39,768 nt of DNA from Croceibacterium_A sp039920345. GTDB taxonomy: Bacteria > Pseudomonadota > Alphaproteobacteria > Sphingomonadales > Sphingomonadaceae. Below are positions 1 through 8,229 of the stretch, in pieces. The translations under genes and the position numbers were made by a program. The notes under the pieces are model-generated. The model made no database searches, had not been told where the DNA came from, and saw nothing but the letters and a program-made list of their open reading frames with translations. Within the stretch, counting starts at the first letter, position 1; each line of letters opens with the position of its first letter. The stretch is from contig JBDSDZ010000107.1 in assembly GCA_039920345.1 (NCBI GenBank), positions 1 to 39,768 on the forward strand, in the 5' to 3' direction.

Positions 1-242
1 CCGAAGGGATGGAGCAGGCGGCGCAGCTACTCCAGAATGTGACCTATTGCGACGATGCCTATGCCGCGATGGACGGGGCCGATGCGGCGGTCATCGTGAC
101 CGAGTGGGACGCCTTTCGCGCGCTCGATTTCGAGCGGACCAAAGAACTGCTGAAAACGCCGCTGCTGGTCGACTTGCGCAACCTCTACGACCGCGCCGAG
201 ATGGAGCGTCACGGGTTCGACTATGTCGGGGTCGGACGCTAA
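1..242 (+). CDS. ugd: UDP-glucose 6-dehydrogenase, C-terminal fragment (cut by window edge)
   Basis: This is the 3' end of a gene that begins before the window; the frame is open from the first bases to the TAA at 240-242. The visible residues match the C-terminal NAD/UDP-sugar-binding domain of the UDP-glucose/GDP-mannose dehydrogenase family, including the segments AAVIVTEWDAFRALD and LLVDLRNLYD. The enzyme oxidises UDP-glucose to UDP-glucuronate in the cytoplasm. Placed at the head of a polysaccharide cluster it would feed the UDP-glucuronate 4-epimerase-like gene at 16295-17338. The catalytic cysteine lies outside the window, so activity cannot be judged. Confidence 0.85.
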   Translation, partial: EGMEQAAQLLQNVTYCDDAYAAMDGADAAVIVTEWDAFRALDFERTKELLKTPLLVDLRNLYDRAEMERHGFDYVGVGR

Positions 243-277
243 TGGATGACGCAATTGGCCACATTTCGGCTTAGATG

Positions 278-338
278 GCTGACTGCTTAGCAGATACGGG
301 CGGTATCTGACCTCGATAAATCTAGCTAAGCAGCCAGC
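278..338. repeat. Nested inverted repeats in the ugd-dehydratase gap
   Basis: Two arms, GCTGACTGCTTAGC (278-291) and GCTAAGCAGCCAGC (325-338), are reverse complements with one mismatch. Inside them CAGATAC (291-297) and GTATCTG (303-309) form a perfect 7-bp hairpin with a five-base loop. The element ends 46 bases before the next start codon. No T-run follows, so it is not a classical intrinsic terminator. It could be a leader RNA structure, an attenuator or a protein-binding site; the function is inference. Confidence 0.6.
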
Positions 339-384
339 TTTGGCCCTCACGGGGGTGTCAAATGTGGTGCACGAGAGGCAATAA

Positions 385-2334
385 ATGCAAATCCTAGTTT
401 CGAGTGGACATCGTCTGCTCATGGCATTCCTGGAATGGGCAACTGCGCTTGCCCGGGTTCAGAAGCGCCTGTTCGTCCTTGTCATCGACCTGGCCCTGCT
501 CGTGCTTTCAGTCTGGGTCGCCTACTCCTTGCGGATCAATGACTGGATTTTGTGGGACAATGCGATCCGTAAGTTCCTGATTGGCGCCGTGTTGATCATG
601 GTGCCGACATTCAGCATGGCGGGCGTTTATAGCGTGATCTTCCGCTACGTTGGCATTGGCATGATGGGTACGATCATCCGTGCCTTCATCATCTACGGCA
701 CGCTCACCACGACATTGTATTTGCTTGTTGGCATCCGGGAAGTTCCCCGAACGCTCGGCGTACTCCAACCAATTATCTTCTTCATCCTGATCGCCGGATC
801 GCGGATTACTATCCGCTCGTTGCTGGTCGACCTTCTGGGCCGCAATCGATTTACCGGAAATACCCGTAATGTCATGATTTATGGCGCGGGTGATCAAGGG
901 CAGAGACTTGCTGCGTCATTGCGGTCAGAACCACAGTTGCGCGTGGTAGGCTATCTCGACGACGATACGCGATTAGCGGGCCAAAGTCTTGACGGCCTTC
1001 GGGTGTACGACAGCCGCACGCTCAAGGCGTGTGTAACAAGAATGCACATAAGCGATATCTTGCTCGCGCTCCCAAACATCAATCAAAAGCGCCGAACCGA
1101 GATTATCGAGCTTTTCAACGGCCTCAAGGTTAGCGTCAAAACACTACCGCCGGTCGTTGATATCGTGGGAGGCCAAGTATCCTTCAGTGACGTCAGGCCA
1201 GTCGATGTCGTAGATTTGCTGGGTCGAGATCAGGTGAAGCCGCACGAATTGCTACTTGGCCGAACCATTGTGGGCAAGAACGTTCTCGTCACAGGGGCGG
1301 GCGGATCGATTGGCATGGAGCTTTGCCGGCAGATCGTCAGCATTGGCGCCAGGAAGCTGGTCCTGTTCGATGTGTCGGAATACGGTCTTTATGCGATCGA
1401 AGGTGAGTTGCTTTCGCACATCAAGGCTCACGGATTGACTGGCGCAGAGATTGTCCCTGTGCTGGGAACGATAACTGACGGGGAGCAGATTTCACGTGTG
1501 CTACATCAGCACGGCATCGACACAGTATATCATGCCGCTGCTTACAAGCATGTGCCGCTGGTCGAGCAAAATCCGCTTGTGGCAATCCGCAACAACGTGA
1601 TTGGCACATTGTCGACCATTGAAATGGCATACCGGCAAAATGTCAGCGATTTTATCCTTGTCAGTACAGACAAGGCAGTGCGCCCGACCAACGTGATGGG
1701 GGCGACCAAGCGGGCGGCAGAGCAAATCTTGCAGGCGTACAGCCAGCGCCCCGGCCACGGCCGATATTCAATGGTGCGATTTGGCAACGTTCTGGGATCG
1801 AGCGGATCGGTCGTACCTCTTTTTCAACAGCAAATTGAAAACGGTGGGCCGGTTACGTTAACCAACCGCGAAGTCAGTCGGTATTTCATGACAATCCCCG
1901 AAGCAGCCAGCCTTGTGATCCAAGCCGGCGGGCAGGCCAAGGGCGGGGAAGTTTTTCTCCTCGACATGGGTAAACCGATCAAGATCATCGACCTCGCCAG
2001 GACGATGATCGGGTTGTCGGGGTTGACTGTGCGGGACGCAGACAACCGCGACGGCGACATCGAGATCGAAGAAGTAGGGCTTCGCCCGGGCGAGAAGATC
2101 CACGAGGAACTGTTGCTTGGCAATAACCCGCAGAAGACGCAGCATCCGAGAATCCAGATGGCGATAGAGGGGTTTCTTCCTTGGCCACAGTTGGAGCCGC
2201 TGCTCAATCGTCTCGAGTCAGTCCGATCCGTGCCCGACGCGCTGGCGTTGCTCCAAGAGGTCGTGCCGGAGTTCGAGCATCGGCGCGACGAACTAGTCGG
2301 GGCTCCTATTGCCGGGCAAGGTAAGTTGGGTTAG
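385..2334 (+). CDS. Membrane nucleoside-diphosphate-sugar 4,6-dehydratase (WbpM/CapD/PglF type)
   Basis: A 649-residue protein of the long membrane-bound dehydratase family. Four hydrophobic segments lie at about residues 29-51, 65-85, 98-118 and 124-147. A first Rossmann motif, YGAGDQG, is at 166-172, and the catalytic NAD-binding motif VTGAGGSIG is at 302-310. The usual SDR tyrosine is replaced: the active-site stretch reads STDK (427-430) then MGATK (438-442), the MxxxK form typical of WbpM and PglF. Such enzymes convert UDP-GlcNAc to UDP-4-keto-6-deoxy-GlcNAc at the inner membrane, the precursor of QuiNAc, FucNAc or bacillosamine. The start at 385 has a GAGAGG ribosome site seven bases upstream. 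A 4-keto product would fit the reductase-like half of the fusion protein at 8222-9484. Confidence 0.9.
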   Translation: MQILVSSGHRLLMAFLEWATALARVQKRLFVLVIDLALLVLSVWVAYSLRINDWILWDNAIRKFLIGAVLIMVPTFSMAGVYSVIFRYVGIGMMGTIIRAFIIYGTLTTTLYLLVGIREVPRTLGVLQPIIFFILIAGSRITIRSLLVDLLGRNRFTGNTRNVMIYGAGDQGQRLAASLRSEPQLRVVGYLDDDTRLAGQSLDGLRVYDSRTLKACVTRMHISDILLALPNINQKRRTEIIELFNGLKVSVKTLPPVVDIVGGQVSFSDVRPVDVVDLLGRDQVKPHELLLGRTIVGKNVLVTGAGGSIGMELCRQIVSIGARKLVLFDVSEYGLYAIEGELLSHIKAHGLTGAEIVPVLGTITDGEQISRVLHQHGIDTVYHAAAYKHVPLVEQNPLVAIRNNVIGTLSTIEMAYRQNVSDFILVSTDKAVRPTNVMGATKRAAEQILQAYSQRPGHGRYSMVRFGNVLGSSGSVVPLFQQQIENGGPVTLTNREVSRYFMTIPEAASLVIQAGGQAKGGEVFLLDMGKPIKIIDLARTMIGLSGLTVRDADNRDGDIEIEEVGLRPGEKIHEELLLGNNPQKTQHPRIQMAIEGFLPWPQLEPLLNRLESVRSVPDALALLQEVVPEFEHRRDELVGAPIAGQGKLG

Positions 2335-2454
2335 GGCTCCGCGCGCCGTCGTAGGCTGCGTACAAGGCTGCAAGGCAACGGAATTTTGCGGCTGGAAGCA
2401 CAGGTTTCCGCGCATTCCTTTTGGATAAACCAGAGTTTCCACAACAGTCGTAAC

Positions 2455-3981
2455 ATGAAGCAATCACGATCTATGACAAGCCGGCCTGTGCATTCGGGCA
2501 AGGCGCGTGATCACGCCGCAATACGCTGGTGGGTTCTGCTGGCTTTTGTCGCGGTGGTCGTGCTCCTTGGCGGCGCTTCGCGGCATGATGTGCATTCGCT
2601 CGTGCTCCTTCGCCCGCTGGCCGTATTGTTCGCGGGTTACGCGCTTTTGATTGGCCGCAAGGAAGAGCTGGCGAGACTGCCGATCCCGTTCTTCCTGCTG
2701 CTGGCGTTGGCAGGGCTCATGGCACTGCAACTCCTGCCGCTTCCGCCCGGTCTGTGGTCGGAACTGCCAGGACGGCAGATTTTTGTTCGGTTGGGTCAAG
2801 ATGTGGGACTGGCAGATGTTTGGCGACCTCTGACCCTCACGCCGGCGCGAACATGGAATGCGCTTTTCTCGCTCTCAGTCCCGCTGGCGGCTTTCCTGCT
2901 TTACGCCATCCAACCGGCGGAACGGCAGGGCAAGGTCGTTTGGCTTATGGTCGCGATAGGCGCAGCAAGTATCGCGCTGGGATTGCTACAAAGTTTGAAT
3001 GGTCCGGATTCGGTGCTCTACTGGTATGCGATTCACAACGTCGGCAAACCGTTGGGCTTTTTCAGCAACCGCAATCATCAGGCGTTGTTCCTTGCCGCAA
3101 TAATGCTGTTTGCCGCTGTTGCTGCCGTCGGTCTGAGCTCCACGGATCGCAGCGCCCCGTTCAAGCTTATGTTGCTTGTGAGCTTTTGTGTGCTGACAAT
3201 TCCGTTTCTGCTGATTCTGGGATCGCGAAGTGGCGTGGTTCTCGGTTTCGTTGCTATCGTGATTGCGCCAATGTTGTTTTCAGGATCGGCCCCGGCCCGT
3301 GCGTGGCTCGGCAAACACAGAGGACGCAAGGGTCGCAAATTGCCCGTCCCAGTCGCCTTACTCGCCGTGGCGGCGTTTTTAGGCACTGCTGCGGCAGTGG
3401 CCGGCGCAGCGCTTTGGAATTCGCGCGACGAAGGCTTCACTAGGCTTTTCGAAACAGATTCGACGCAACCTGCGCGAACCGAATTCCTGCCTTATCTATT
3501 GCAAATTTGGCACGACTATATGCCGCTCGGCTCTGGATTTGGTAGCTTTGATGCGATTTTTCGCCGGTACGAAAAAGTTGCTGACCTTTCTATATTTTAT
3601 CTCAATCAGGCGCACAACGATTGGCTGCAACTTGGCATAGAAGGCGGAATTCCAGGACTGCTGATATTGCTGGCCTTCCTTGGCTGGCTGGTGGCGAAGG
3701 CTGTCGTGACATTTCGCGACCGCCGTCAGGCTCCTTGGCGCGAGAAGACCGGAATGCTGGCTGTGGTGTTGCTGATTGGCGTTGGGAGTGCCGTCGATTA
3801 TCCTTTACGCGTTCCCATCATGATGATGCTAATGGCTTTTGTGATTAGTTTGCTTGATCGGCGGCAAGATGTTCAGGTCGAGCGATCAAGCGCCTATGCC
3901 TCCCCCCAGACAAAAACGTTAGCTGGCTTTGGAATGGCGACTTCGTCTAACGAGATCGCTGGAGACATAGATGTTCAGTAA
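2455..3981 (+). CDS. O-antigen ligase/polymerase-like integral membrane protein (Wzy_C family)
   Basis: A polytopic membrane protein of about 508 residues. The central and C-terminal part carries the pattern of the O-antigen ligase/Wzy superfamily: a LGSRSGVVLG segment, then a large periplasmic stretch with RYEKVADLS, and the motif HNDWLQLGIEGGIPG at about residue 387, followed by more membrane helices. Such proteins polymerise or transfer undecaprenyl-linked glycans on the periplasmic side. The start is uncertain: the frame opens with TTG at 2386, ATG is at 2455 and again at 2473, and none has a strong ribosome site. The 3' end overlaps the Wza-type gene by 11 bases, so the two are probably co-translated. 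A second Wzy-like protein is at 13705-14961; which is polymerase and which ligase cannot be told. Confidence 0.82.
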   Translation: MKQSRSMTSRPVHSGKARDHAAIRWWVLLAFVAVVVLLGGASRHDVHSLVLLRPLAVLFAGYALLIGRKEELARLPIPFFLLLALAGLMALQLLPLPPGLWSELPGRQIFVRLGQDVGLADVWRPLTLTPARTWNALFSLSVPLAAFLLYAIQPAERQGKVVWLMVAIGAASIALGLLQSLNGPDSVLYWYAIHNVGKPLGFFSNRNHQALFLAAIMLFAAVAAVGLSSTDRSAPFKLMLLVSFCVLTIPFLLILGSRSGVVLGFVAIVIAPMLFSGSAPARAWLGKHRGRKGRKLPVPVALLAVAAFLGTAAAVAGAALWNSRDEGFTRLFETDSTQPARTEFLPYLLQIWHDYMPLGSGFGSFDAIFRRYEKVADLSIFYLNQAHNDWLQLGIEGGIPGLLILLAFLGWLVAKAVVTFRDRRQAPWREKTGMLAVVLLIGVGSAVDYPLRVPIMMMLMAFVISLLDRRQDVQVERSSAYASPQTKTLAGFGMATSSNEIAGDIDVQ

Positions 3982-4708
3982 GAAATTTGTCGCGCTGGTA
4001 GCGATATTACTCACGGCTGCTTGCGTTCACACCGATCGCAGGATTGGTGGCGACGCGTCCCTTCAGGTGTTGGATACCCAGGCTCTGCCACCCCCAGTAG
4101 ATGCCGATGCTTCTGGCGCCGTCACATATCGTATCGGCCCCTTTGACCGCTTGTTGATCGACGTTTTTGGTGTCGAGGAACTCGCACGCGAAGTTCAGGT
4201 CGATGGCAGCGGCAAGATCGTCTTCCCATTGGTCGGTGAAATTCAAGCTGGCGGCACCACCATCGGTGACCTTGCTAAGACAATCGAAACTGGCCTGCGG
4301 GGACGATATGTTCGAGACCCGCAAGTGACCGTAAACCTCAAGGAAGCGCTCAGCCATACGCTTACGGTTGACGGCGAAGTAAAACTGCCCGGGCAATATC
4401 CAGTGAGGGGGACACAAACCCTGATCGGTGCAATCGCCCGCGCGGGAGGCACTACGGAGTTCTCTCAGCTGGACGATGTCGTCGTCTTCCGATCCGTGGG
4501 TGAGCAGCGCTATGTCGGATTATATAACCTGGAGGCGATCCGCCGCGGGGCCTATCGCGATCCAGAAATCTATGCCGATGACGTCATTGTCGTAGGGGAC
4601 TCGCCGGCGAGGCGCCGGTTTAAGGATCTAGTCAGCCTTGCCTCGCTCTTGGCAACACCTCTAGTCGCCCTTCTCAATACTACCCAACGTAGTAGCCCTT
4701 CTCAATAA
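3971..4708 (+). CDS. Wza-type polysaccharide export outer-membrane lipoprotein
   Basis: A 245-residue protein with a lipoprotein signal peptide: basic start, hydrophobic core and lipobox LTAAC with the lipidated cysteine at residue 18. After it comes a polysaccharide-export (Poly_export/PES) domain, from about YRIGPFDRLLIDVFG through LKEALSHTLTV, then an SLBB-like domain beginning VDGEVKLPGQYPV. The family forms the outer-membrane channel for capsule or exopolysaccharide and works with the Wzc-type kinase encoded next. GGAGA lies five bases before the ATG. The last part of the reading frame is altered by a 28-bp duplication (4663-4718), which gives it a short polar tail. Confidence 0.9.
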   Translation: MFSKKFVALVAILLTAACVHTDRRIGGDASLQVLDTQALPPPVDADASGAVTYRIGPFDRLLIDVFGVEELAREVQVDGSGKIVFPLVGEIQAGGTTIGDLAKTIETGLRGRYVRDPQVTVNLKEALSHTLTVDGEVKLPGQYPVRGTQTLIGAIARAGGTTEFSQLDDVVVFRSVGEQRYVGLYNLEAIRRGAYRDPEIYADDVIVVGDSPARRRFKDLVSLASLLATPLVALLNTTQRSSPSQ

Positions 4709-4718
4709 TATCTAACGC
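4663..4718. repeat. 28-bp imperfect tandem duplication across the wza-type stop codon
   Basis: Bases 4663-4690 and 4691-4718 align with 23 of 28 matches, and the first 17 bases differ at one position. Because 28 is not a multiple of three, the second copy is read in another frame. That frame contributes the last residues (SSPSQ) and the TAA stop. Read in the frame of the first copy, the second would end as LLNNI and stop, which may be the ancestral C-terminus. Confidence 0.75.
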
Positions 4719-4757
4719 CAAAATTAAACCTGTCGTGTCGAAAAGTAGAACCGATTG

Positions 4758-6974
4758 ATGTCGCGCATCGAACCCATGATGAATCCTTCTGAATTCACGG
4801 AAGAGCAGCCTGCTGCGCAAAGCGGCATCGATGCGATCAATGTCCTTGAAAGGGCGTGGTTCGCCATCTTCAATTATCGCTATGCGATTGTCCTTATTAT
4901 AGCGTCATTTAGCCTTCTTGGTTTGCTTGTTACGATCCTGCAGCAACCGCAATACACGGCGACATCACGTATCCAGATAAATCCTGAGAAGGACAAGGTC
5001 ACCAACGTCGAGACTCTCAACGCAGACATGCCAGGTGACTCGCTGGAATACTATCAGACGCAGTATTCATTGCTCGAGGCACGTTCACTGGCTGAGCGGG
5101 TGGCGCGCGAAATGCGCTTGGCAAGCGATGACAAATTCTTCGCAATGTACGGAGCTGATCCTGACGCATCGGAGAGCGAACAAGGAAGTGCGACTGGTGT
5201 CCTTCGAGCCCAGGATCGCAACCGCCGTCTAGCCATGGCAACACAAATCCTGCTTGATCACGTCTCGATCAACCCGATCCGGCGCTCAAGTCTGGTCGAC
5301 ATTCAGTATACAAGCCCAGATGCTGTCCAGTCGGCCGCTGTGGCAAACGCATGGGTTGCACAGTTCGCGCAGCAAACGCTGGACAGGCGATTTGAATCGA
5401 CGTCGGACGCGCGCCGTTTTCTTGAGGGCCGTCTGTCGCAATTGCGTGACAAGCTGGAGCAGACCGAGCGTCAGTTAATCGGGTACGCTGCTGATCGCGA
5501 GATCGTGACGCTCGAATCAACTCGTGATCCCGAGGGGCGGACGGTCACGCAGCGAACGCTCGTTGCGGCAGAACTTGAACAATTGAACCAGAATCTTGTC
5601 GAAGCGCGAGCCGCGCGGATCGATGCCCAAAGCAGACTTGACGGTGTGAGCAGTGCAAACCAAGCCATCAATGGTGCGTTGGCCAATATGCGCGAGGAAC
5701 GAGCGAGAATTGCTGCCCAGCGAGCGCAATTGCTATCACAGTTCGAAGAAGGCTATCCGGCAGTTCGGGCGCTTACATCGCAATTGGCGCAAATCGACCG
5801 GAGTATTGCAAGCGAACTGGCGCTCGGGACTTCCGATGCTCGCGAGTCCTATCGCGAGGCCCTTTCCCGTGAGAACCAATTGGCGCAGCAAGTAAGTCGG
5901 GCGAGCGCCGGTTTTCAGTCACAGCGCCGGGACAGCATCCAATACCAGATTCTTCAGCGTGAAGTGGATACCAACCGTCAACTCTATGATGCCCTTCTCC
6001 AGCGGTATAAGGAAATCGGCGTTGCGGGCGTTGGCACAAGCAATATAAGCATTGTTGATGCCGCCGACGTGCCACGAACGCAGTCGAGCCCGCGCATGGC
6101 ACTTAACTTGGCCCTGGCATTTGTCATGGGTATGTTCGGAGCCGGCGTCTATGTGCTGATCCGCGAACAGATCGACCAGACGGTGAAAGATCCGCGGCAG
6201 GTTACGTCTGTTTTGGGTCTTTCCAACTTGGGAGCGATACCTTCTTCCGGAGAGGACGTTCTGGCCGATGCGCTGGATCCGAAGTCCGAGATTGCCGAAG
6301 CATATGCCGCTGCATGCACCAATCTTGCGTTCCTCACCGAACATGGCGTGCCACGATCATTCCTGATTACGAGCGCGCAGCCAAATGAAGGCAAGTCGAC
6401 CAGTTCGCTGGCAATTGCGACCACGTTGGCTCGCCAAGGCCGAAAGGTTTTGCTTGTGGATGGTGACCTTCGCAATCCGTCGTTGGGCGCATTCGTACCG
6501 ATCGTCCCGGCGGTTGGCCTGACGCATTATCTCGCCGGTGACGACAATATCGAGGCGATGATCGCGTCCAACTCGCAGACGCCATTCGATTACATGACGG
6601 CCGGCAAGATTCCTCCCAATCCGACCGAACTCCTTTCCAGTGCGCGACTTAGCAAGTTGATCCGCGAGCTGGAGACGCGTTATGATCACGTTATTCTCGA
6701 TGGCCCGCCTATCCTGGGCCTTGCCGATGTGCCGTTGCTCGGCTCGGCAGTCGAGGGCGCTGTCGTCATCATTCGCGCAAACGGGGCCAAACTTCGCCGA
6801 ATTGGCGCCTCGTTAGAGCGGCTCAAGGCGACCGGCGTTAACGTCTTTGGCGGGATTGTGACGATGCTCGATCGCCGTAACCAAGTTTACGGGTACGGGT
6901 ATGGGTATGGGTATGGGTACGGCTATGGCCGCGAGAAGGAAATTCAGGTCGGCGAACTCGAAGAGTCGAATTGA
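4758..6974 (+). CDS. Wzc-type polysaccharide co-polymerase and tyrosine autokinase (BY-kinase)
   Basis: A 738-residue fused chain-length regulator and bacterial tyrosine kinase. The N-terminal Wzz-type domain has a membrane segment near residues 40-60, a long periplasmic coiled-coil region rich in Gln, Arg and Glu, and a second membrane segment (LALAFVMGMFGAGVYVL). The cytoplasmic kinase has Walker A SAQPNEGKS (about residues 539-547), Walker A' VDGDLRNP (about 567) and Walker B VILDGPP. The C-terminal tyrosine cluster is seven consecutive Tyr-Gly pairs, encoded by a hexanucleotide repeat (6888-6929). In this family phosphorylation of that cluster controls oligomerisation with Wza and polymer length. 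TTG lies directly before the chosen ATG; the ribosome site is weak. Confidence 0.92.
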   Translation: MSRIEPMMNPSEFTEEQPAAQSGIDAINVLERAWFAIFNYRYAIVLIIASFSLLGLLVTILQQPQYTATSRIQINPEKDKVTNVETLNADMPGDSLEYYQTQYSLLEARSLAERVAREMRLASDDKFFAMYGADPDASESEQGSATGVLRAQDRNRRLAMATQILLDHVSINPIRRSSLVDIQYTSPDAVQSAAVANAWVAQFAQQTLDRRFESTSDARRFLEGRLSQLRDKLEQTERQLIGYAADREIVTLESTRDPEGRTVTQRTLVAAELEQLNQNLVEARAARIDAQSRLDGVSSANQAINGALANMREERARIAAQRAQLLSQFEEGYPAVRALTSQLAQIDRSIASELALGTSDARESYREALSRENQLAQQVSRASAGFQSQRRDSIQYQILQREVDTNRQLYDALLQRYKEIGVAGVGTSNISIVDAADVPRTQSSPRMALNLALAFVMGMFGAGVYVLIREQIDQTVKDPRQVTSVLGLSNLGAIPSSGEDVLADALDPKSEIAEAYAAACTNLAFLTEHGVPRSFLITSAQPNEGKSTSSLAIATTLARQGRKVLLVDGDLRNPSLGAFVPIVPAVGLTHYLAGDDNIEAMIASNSQTPFDYMTAGKIPPNPTELLSSARLSKLIRELETRYDHVILDGPPILGLADVPLLGSAVEGAVVIIRANGAKLRRIGASLERLKATGVNVFGGIVTMLDRRNQVYGYGYGYGYGYGYGREKEIQVGELEESN
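6888..6929 (+). repeat. Hexanucleotide repeat encoding the (Tyr-Gly)7 tail of the kinase
   Basis: Seven consecutive 6-bp units of the form TAY-GGK (TAC or TAT followed by GGG or GGC) encode seven Tyr-Gly pairs. The middle units TATGGG are identical. Copy-number change by slippage would keep the frame and add or remove one phosphorylatable tyrosine at a time. The same bases read in the +1 frame give Met-Gly repeats, which falsely extend the next open frame upstream. Confidence 0.9.
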
Positions 6975-6987
6975 GCGTGCGACGGCG

Positions 6988-8229
6988 ATGAATAAGACTG
7001 TTTCCCACTTTTCCGTGCGATCGATCGTGATCGTCCTGCTCGCAATCGCCTTGGCTTACGTCGCGGCCGCTGCCGCATTTGCACTTAGTTATGGGCGGCA
7101 GAGCCCGCTTCTCGCGATGCGCAGTCCAGTCGGCCAAGGCCATGCCATGGCGATGGTCGCGCGGACGCAAGTCGCAATGGCCATGGACCCAAACCAGGCT
7201 CGCCTAGTTGGTGCGGCGCTGCCTGAGAAAATCCCGCCATCTGCAGTAGCCCTTGCACGCAGCGCCTTCGCTCACGAACCGATGTCGACTGACGCGCTTG
7301 GCGTCCTTGCCATGAACGCAAACGCCCAAAAGCACCAGGCAACTACGCTGGCCTTATTTAACGGTATGAACCAGCTAAGCCGTCGGGTCTCAATTGCGAA
7401 CCTATGGTTGGCACAGCATGCGCTGCAACGGGGTGATGTCGAAGCAACCCTGAGATACTTCGATGCGATGCTACGCACTTCACAGACAGCTCGGGAAACT
7501 ATCCTTCAGCAATTTGCTGCCGCAACGGTCAATCCCTCTTTCCGGTCGGCAATGACAGACCTGCTGCGCAGAAATCCGCCTTGGGCGAGTGATTTCTGGC
7601 GCGTCGCGCCGCAAGTCCCCGGAACCGCGCGAGCCATTGGCGAGCTGCGCTTGCGACTGGCCGGGACAAACCTGAAATTCGAGCTCGCCAATGACCGCGA
7701 ACTGGCGCTGAAACTTGTCGATGCCAGGGAGTTTGACCTCGCGTCGAAGCTGTATCGATCGCTTTCGGCCAGTACGTCAGACGCTGCCGGAGAAATGGTT
7801 CGGAATGCCCAATTTGGTCGATCGTCGATTATCCCACCCATTGACTGGGACACGTATTCAATAGGGGACTTCGGGTCGGAAATTCGCACAAGCGAGGGCG
7901 CACTGGTATTTTCTGCAATAACCAGCGCAGGCGGGGCCGTAGCGCGAGAGTGGATTAGCCTGCCTCCCGGTCGTTACACATTACGCGCGAAATTGGACGA
8001 ACAAGTCAGTGGAGGTCAAGACGCGCAGACGATAGCGCGATTAACTTGCATCGACGGACAAAGGGTACGGGATATCGTACTCAAGAACGGAACGACGATC
8101 GAAACCTTCGCCATAGGAGGCGAGACTTGCCGCAATATGTGGCTAGACATCGTTGCTGTACCCGGCGAGCAAAGTCAGGGTGTTGACGGTGCGCTCGACT
8201 ATATATCGGTCCGTGGCGCTGGTGGATGA
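6988..8229 (+). CDS. Membrane-anchored protein of unknown function in the polysaccharide operon
   Basis: A 413-residue protein that I do not recognise. The N-terminus has one strong membrane segment (about residues 11-33, IVIVLLAIALAYVAAAAAF) after a short basic stretch, so it is either anchored in the inner membrane or exported. Residues 40-270 are alpha-helical in character and resemble TPR-like solenoids (FNGMNQLSRRVSIANLW, LRYFDAMLRTSQTA), without a clear repeat. The last 110 residues look beta-rich and sandwich-like (REWISLPPGRYTLRAKL). The ATG at 6988 is chosen because the earlier in-frame codons fall inside the kinase tyrosine repeat. It begins 13 bases after the kinase stop and overlaps the next gene by 8 bases. 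The position suggests a role in assembly or export, which is inference. Confidence 0.7.
   Translation: MNKTVSHFSVRSIVIVLLAIALAYVAAAAAFALSYGRQSPLLAMRSPVGQGHAMAMVARTQVAMAMDPNQARLVGAALPEKIPPSAVALARSAFAHEPMSTDALGVLAMNANAQKHQATTLALFNGMNQLSRRVSIANLWLAQHALQRGDVEATLRYFDAMLRTSQTARETILQQFAAATVNPSFRSAMTDLLRRNPPWASDFWRVAPQVPGTARAIGELRLRLAGTNLKFELANDRELALKLVDAREFDLASKLYRSLSASTSDAAGEMVRNAQFGRSSIIPPIDWDTYSIGDFGSEIRTSEGALVFSAITSAGGAVAREWISLPPGRYTLRAKLDEQVSGGQDAQTIARLTCIDGQRVRDIVLKNGTTIETFAIGGETCRNMWLDIVAVPGEQSQGVDGALDYISVRGAGG

Noticed and set aside
6901..6987. Upstream extension of the unknown membrane protein with a Met-Gly repeat start
   Set aside because: These codons are the Tyr-Gly repeat of the kinase read one base out of frame. 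A membrane segment directly after ATG 6988 is the natural N-terminus.
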